A stretch of DNA of 64,000 bases from Actinomucor elegans (taxonomy: Eukaryota > Mucoromycota > Mucoromycetes > Mucorales > Mucoraceae): positions 806,001-870,000 of the forward strand of contig JAMSLZ010000011.1 in NCBI GenBank assembly GCA_026027325.1, written 5' to 3'. The notes beneath the pieces were generated by a model. The model saw only the letters and a list, made by a program, of their open reading frames with translations. It did not search any database and was not told the origin of the DNA. Below, piece by piece: positions 58,623 to 64,000 of the stretch. Position 1 is the first letter of the stretch. The number at the start of each line of letters is the position of its first letter. Position numbers and translations under genes: made by a program.

Positions 58623-60332
58623 TGCCACCATCAATTGCTGCGTCTGTTAGAGGAGGAACTATTTTAGGTAGTGCTTTATACTATTTCTATGAAATGCAAG
58701 ACAATTTGTCATATACAACTCCAGGCTATTTGCCTGTAATTGGCCAAATGGAGCCAAGAAGTAGGCCCTATCTATACTTGCTATTTTGGTTCACAACTCT
58801 GGGTTATACTGAACTCTGTAGATATTATCAAATACTTAATTGTGGATCGAGGTGCTATCTATTCTTCGAGAAAGGTTCCTGACACACTTCATGAATTTTT
58901 GCAGGGAGGTATAGTAGCTTCATACACTATGGTGAATATGTTTTGGGATCCACTAACTTGAATGTATGTAGAGAAAGTCGGTGGATTCGCTTTCTTTCCA
59001 TATGGTGAAAACTGGCGACGTCAGCGCCATACTAGTAAGCTGTAAATACGCATATCCAATAAAATACTGTAGTAATAAGCATGTCTAATCTGTACAGTTT
59101 GTAATATCTTTCTTTTATGCATCTATAGCATGCGGAGGGTTTACAAAGAACAGAATTGATAGCTACCAACCAATACTTGATGCTCATCGCACCATGCTAC
59201 TATCAAACTTATAAGGGCTAGTCAAAATGCCAGTCATTCAGAAAGCGGTATAGATCTTTCGCATTTTTTCGAACATCATACCACGTCTAGTATCCTAAGT
59301 ATTACTTAGGGAGATATGTGCTCATTTAAGCTTGGTGATCTTGTGCTTCACGAAGCTTTCCAATTAGTAAATCGTCCTTCCAAAGCCCTGAGCCCTTCGG
59401 ATCAACTACGCGAATTTTTCCCAATTCTAAAGAAACTTTGGTCAGTGAGAGGAGAAAAGTACTTTAAAGTGCGCGAAGATCTCATTAAGTTTTATGGAGG
59501 TTTATTACAGTAATTCAAAGCAAAAATAGAGGAAGATCATATCAAAGTACAAGATTGCTTCACCAAGGAAATATTGGAACTAGGTGAACTTACAGATCTT
59601 CAAATCATGCACTTCATAGCAACCTTTATTGGAGTTGGGTCATAGTCAACTACTATCACTTTGCGGTGGCTGATAGCCTATTTGACAAATCACCCAGAGG
59701 TTCAGGATAAAGTATTAGAAGAGATCAAACGCTCTGTTGGTTTAGAAAGACTTCCCGGTGCTCAAGATGGTAAGCATAATCAAGGGGGCGCTGTGGTTTT
59801 GATTATCGATATTTACGCTCATAATATAGAACCAAAGCTTCCTTATGTTCAATACATCATTCATGAGGCACTCAGGATCCGTGTACCAGGACCTTTGGCT
59901 ATCCCCCATTCTACCAGCAAAAATGATGTGTATAAAGGCTGGCTGATTCTTGAAGGAACTATTATCGTCTTGAACTTGCACAGTGTTCATAATGATTCCA
60001 AGAGATTTGAAAATCCAACAAAATTCATACCTGAGCGTCATATGAGCTATGTCATCGATACACAGAACAAGAAGGTATCTAGCCAATCAGTTGAGGACCG
60101 CCATCATCTGAGTTTCTCTACTGGTCATCGTGATTGTGTTGACATTCATCTTTCTGAACGCAATTTGTATATGGCTGCTTCCATGCTACTCGCCACCTTC
60201 AGATTTGAAAGAACTGATGGTGCTTTGATTGATGTTGATACACTTAAAGATGTAAGAGCGCCAGCATGGTTACCTGTAGCTTTTAACGTTCGTTTAGTTC
60301 CTCGACATAATAGAGTCGGTACTTTTCTCTGA
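58623..60332 (+). pseudogene. Cytochrome P450 pseudogene
   Basis: Clear paralog of the P450s at 39.2 and 62.4 kb, but broken. In exon 1 the frame shifts after GYLPVIG, and the segment that holds LKLIKPVPIHEVF in the paralog is missing. FAFFPYGENWRRQRH is at ~58990-59030. In-frame stops lie at 59212, 59307, 59511 and 59643, the last inside the I-helix motif (GVGS-stop-STT), and a further frameshift lies near 59230-59250. The 3' end (59661-60332) reads on to a normal end, but the heme loop is FSTGHRDCVD: the conserved Arg is preceded by His and the final Gly is Asp. Decay is spread over the gene, so it is an old pseudogene. No functional product is expected. Confidence 0.92.
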
Positions 60333-62368
60333 TCATATTTATCAGTATAATAAAGGAAGTTATGTAACTACATAGATACGAGAGATAAAATGTCTATGAA
60401 GAGGTTTTAATTGGCATATCGCTTTTTTCTTTTTGGATTCTATAGAATAAAAAGATATTTCATTATACTGCAGCGCGTTGTCAGATATATGGCTGATCCA
60501 ATCAATAGTTCTAAGCGGCCATTACCTCAATTAATTAAGCACTAATTGCTGAGGGAGATATAAAAATACTAATTACTGTACAAATTAATAACTGACAGAT
60601 GATACCAACAAGAACCATTTCATTTCGAGAGCAATATATGAAAGATATTTTTTCCGGTATTTAATTGGTTGCTAACCTATTTGCTCTGTGATAATATAGT
60701 ATGCTCTCATCAATTGCCTGTGATATGTATTTCTTTTCTATGGTACATTGGTGCAGTAGCTTTCAACTCAGTGATATTTTTCTCCTTCTACCGTATCACT
60801 AGACAGAAACATTTACTTTGGTGTGAGCCAAAAACTAATCATTTGGCTTATATAAAATTGCGATTATGAAAATCTGCGTGTAGTACTAAGAGATACACCT
60901 GATGGTCAAAGCTTTGGAAATAATAGTTGTAAACCTCTCAGTACTTGTATATAACCCCTCTCTTTATCTGTACATCATGGTTAATTATTTATTTAATGTT
61001 CAACTTACTACGTTGTTATGGTTGATTTGTCATTTTGTTCCAGAGTATTTTTTCACAACTAAGCATACCAAAGCAATTATATCTTTCGTCTTTTCTAAGT
61101 GCATTCTTGCACATTAAAACTAAAAATTTTGTCTTCGAGCACCCAATCCTGCGTGAACATCAAAATATAAAAGTATCCAGTCTAAGTTAAATCTTCACAA
61201 TAGAAGGGAGGTTACACTGCGATAGAAATGTCGAATGTATTAAAACCATATTAGTAGGTTTACTTGATACAGCAGTTGATTCTGAACATGGGCTACTAAT
61301 CAGATGCGATAATTGACTGATATTCATCAAAGTAGCATATGTATAAATGCGAGCACGCTAATAAAAATAAGGTACAAAATTTGAAACCATAGTCTCTTTC
61401 AAATAATATGCGCAACTTGCGAAAATAAAACCAAATATATTGCTCTAAAGAACGAAAAAAATATTAGAGTATATTAAAATTTGTGTACTTAAATGTAAAT
61501 TACAGTGATGCATAAGCTCTTCTGCTTTCACATATTTCTTGGATTTCAAAACATCAACTCTGAAAAATTCTGGTTTAAAGTGATTATGTTGATTTTAACG
61601 ATGTACATACTATAGATGACCTATACATTCAAGTTTCACATCCAAATAAACTGTCTCATTTTTATATATGATGACCGTCATCAAGTAAAAGTGTGGTATT
61701 TGATTTACGTGAATAAGTTTTAATAATAAAAACAAACCCAACTTTGTTAAAGTCAATATGAGCAATAGTTAAAATAGGCCAAGCTAAGAGGGTACCAAGC
61801 TAAGTGTTGGCTTTTGACTTGTTACGATAACCGATGTTCAAAATACTTGTAATAAAGAAAGAGAAGAATCGACCCTGGTTAATCTAATTAGGTTTTAAAA
61901 TGTTGGGTTCAACAAAGAGGTTGAGTCTGTATTGACCTTCAACACTTTGATCCGATTATTATTACTATTTTGAGTGTGAAGCGCTTCATGTTGCAGTCTT
62001 TTGGCAAGCCTATTCTTGACTTTGCACTGATAGAAAAAAAAAGAACGGTAAAAGATAACTGGAGGCAATCCTGCATAATTTCAATATGTAAAGCGCTATA
62101 AAATCGTAGTAGTACACTCATTTTGTTTGAGAAAGCTCCAATACAAGTTTACGTGACCTCCGTGAATAATCGATATGGGCCTAATCGAATAAAGCATGAG
62201 TTTCACAATGTATATACAGAAGAGAGAGAAAAAAAACAATCGCTGTATATATCATGTTCCAAAGCGTTACATTTACTTTACCGCAAGGGGGGAACACAAA
62301 ACAGTTGAAAGTTAGTCCGTTTTAAAAATTGTCTTTCATCTGCTTTTACTTTTTTTCTTACACTAGTT
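60333..62368. other. Intergenic region between P450 copies
   Basis: AT-rich, no gene seen. A stretch at about 61270-61330 resembles the repeat block in the arms of the 32.5-kb inverted repeat. Short frames at 60669-60869 and 60902-61117 are hydrophobic without motif. The end contains the promoter of P450 copy 3. Confidence 0.45.
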
Positions 62369-64000
62369 ATGGCAACTACCTTGGCAAAGTCGACAGGAGG
62401 AGTGCTTGTTCTGCTCAGTGCTCTTTATTACTACTATAAGCAGAAGACAAAATTCGGTAACTTGCCACCTCTTGCTTCTGGGTATTTACCTGTGATTGGT
62501 CATATCCTAAAGCTTATAAAGCCTGTACCTATTCATGAGGTATTCACCAAGTGGAATCAAGAGGTTGGTCCTATCTTCACTCTTTACTTTGGCTCACAGC
62601 GCTGGATAGTGCTAAATGATGTAGAAACCATCAAAGATTTGATTGTCAATCGAGGCACCACTTATTCCTCGAGAATGATGCCTGATACAATCCTCGAAGA
62701 CGTCTTCCAAGGAGGTATACTCTCTAAGATTTAAAGACAATTTACTTAATATTATTGTAAACTTTTAATAGAAGGGATAGGTGGTGGATTCGCTTTGTTT
62801 TCATATGGTGCACACTGGCGCAACTTACGTCGTATTGGTAATAAATAATGCGTATATAGTCACTACAACTTACAATTGCAACCTCTTTTTCTTGAACATG
62901 TAGCACATAATGGGTTAACTAAAAACCAAATCAATCTCTACCAACCAATTCTTGACAAAGGTCGTACTACTTTCCTCTCTCATTTGTACAACTATATTTC
63001 TGAAGAAAAAGGTATGGATCCTACCTATCTTTTGGAGCACTACACGATGTCAAGTATTCTCACTATCGCCTTTGGTGACATGTGTTCGTTTGAACCTGGA
63101 GACCCTGTATTACGTGAAGCTTTCAAGATCACCGAGCGAGCTGCACAAGCTTTGAGTCCTTCAGATCAACTTCGCGAATTCTTTCCTATCCTCAAAAAGT
63201 TTTGGCCCGTTAAGCGCACCCGCTATTTGATTCTGCGACGTGACTTATTGAAGTTTTATGGAGGCCTACTGGAGCAATTCAAAGAGATCATGGCAAAGGA
63301 TAGCTCAAATGCCCCAGACTGTTTTGTCAAAGTGATAATGGCACAGAAGGAACTAACTGATCTGCAAATTGCCCATTTTGTTAGTCTTTTTGTTAACGGT
63401 GGATCCGAAACTACCACTTCAACATTACGATGGATGATTGCTTATTTGGCAAATCATCCTGAGATACAGGATAAAGCTTACGAAGAAATTAAGCGAGTAG
63501 TTGGCTTGGATAGACTTCCTGGTGCTAATGATGGTAAGTAGAAAGGATACAGAGTAAATATGGGCCAGTTCCAGTTAACAATTTCTCAAATCGATACTAT
63601 TTAGAGTCCAATTTGCCATACTTGCAATGTATCATTCATGAAACGCTTAGAATTAGCACTGTTTTACCTTTGGGTCTCCCTCACTCTACTAGTAAAGACG
63701 ATACTTATAAAGGCTGGCTCATTCCTAAAGACACAATTATTGTCATGAATATGAATGCCATCCATCATGATCCTAACCGCTACGAAAATCCATCTGAATT
63801 CAAGCCTGAGCGCCATATGGACTATGTCTTGGATGTGCAGAAAAAAAAGATATTCAGTCAATCTGTTGAAGACCGTCCTCATTTGGGATTCTCGACAGGC
63901 CGTCGTGTTTGTGTTGGTATCAACTTGGCTGAACGCAACTTGTATATGGCCACTTCAATGTTGCTTGCTAGTTTCAAGATTGAAAGAATTTCTGATGAAC
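62369..64000 (+). CDS. Cytochrome P450, copy 3 (3' truncated by window)
   Basis: Exons 62369-62714, 62772-62837, 62904-63533 and 63605-beyond 64000. About 479 residues are visible; roughly 35 more are expected from copy 1. Motifs: N-terminal anchor, GYLPVIGH hinge, GGGFALFSYGAHWRNLRR, GGSETTTS (I helix), ETLR, KPERH and heme loop FSTGRRVCVG, all intact. The intron positions equal those of copy 1. Exon 2 has two usable acceptors nine bases apart (62772 or 62781), both in frame, adding or removing three residues before the GGGF motif. ER-bound mono-oxygenase with unknown substrate. Confidence 0.92.

Overview
This window is AT-rich eukaryotic nuclear DNA from a fungus. Most genes are interrupted by short GT-AG introns (about 50-120 nt) with CTAAC/CTGAC-like branch sites. 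The gene set is fungal: VTC polyphosphate-polymerase genes, a GEP3/MTG3 GTPase, a MEF2-type MADS factor, a SNF5 subunit, eL32, a DHX33/Dhr2-like helicase, TAPT1/Emp65 and P450s. Gene style, an Abraxas-like gene and many long A/T homopolymers suggest an early-diverging fungus, most likely Mucorales. That placement is inference. I see no rRNA, tRNA, CRISPR or intact transposase gene.

Layout. 1-4.6 kb: 3' part of a RING-H2 gene, a CAMK-like kinase and an unknown gene. 4.6-7.6 kb: gene-poor. 7.6-14.2 kb: mitochondrial GTPase GEP3, a coiled-coil protein with a 7-nt first coding exon, a small DUF4112-like membrane protein and a membrane/coiled-coil protein. 14.2-16.6 kb: repeat-bearing spacer. 16.6-25.9 kb: three VTC genes in tandem on the minus strand; two look catalytically complete and the middle one has altered active-site residues. 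28.1-31.4 kb: a large low-complexity protein. 32.5-33.6 kb: a near-perfect 354/355-bp inverted repeat with a nested 33-bp inverted repeat and no transposase. 34.6-38.5 kb: a MIT-domain gene convergent with a six-exon TAPT1/Emp65 gene. 39.2-44.7 kb: a P450, a SWIM+RING protein, a cyclophilin and eL32. 47.1-55.6 kb: a dense block with NDUFB2-like, SNF5, the DEAH helicase, the Abraxas-like protein, a MEF2-type factor and a SpoU methyltransferase. 58.6-64 kb: a decayed P450 pseudogene and an intact P450 cut by the window edge.

Functional links. The three VTC proteins could assemble one vacuolar polyphosphate-synthesising complex. GEP3, the SpoU methyltransferase and NDUFB2 are mitochondrial, and eL32 and the DEAH helicase serve ribosomes, but these are scattered genes and no operon-like logic is expected. 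I rebuilt splice sites by eye for 22 genes, and every multi-exon model closes in frame. The main things to follow up are the VTC cluster, the inverted repeat and its dispersed relatives, three in-frame stopless introns, and homopolymer tracts placed at splice sites or the start codon.
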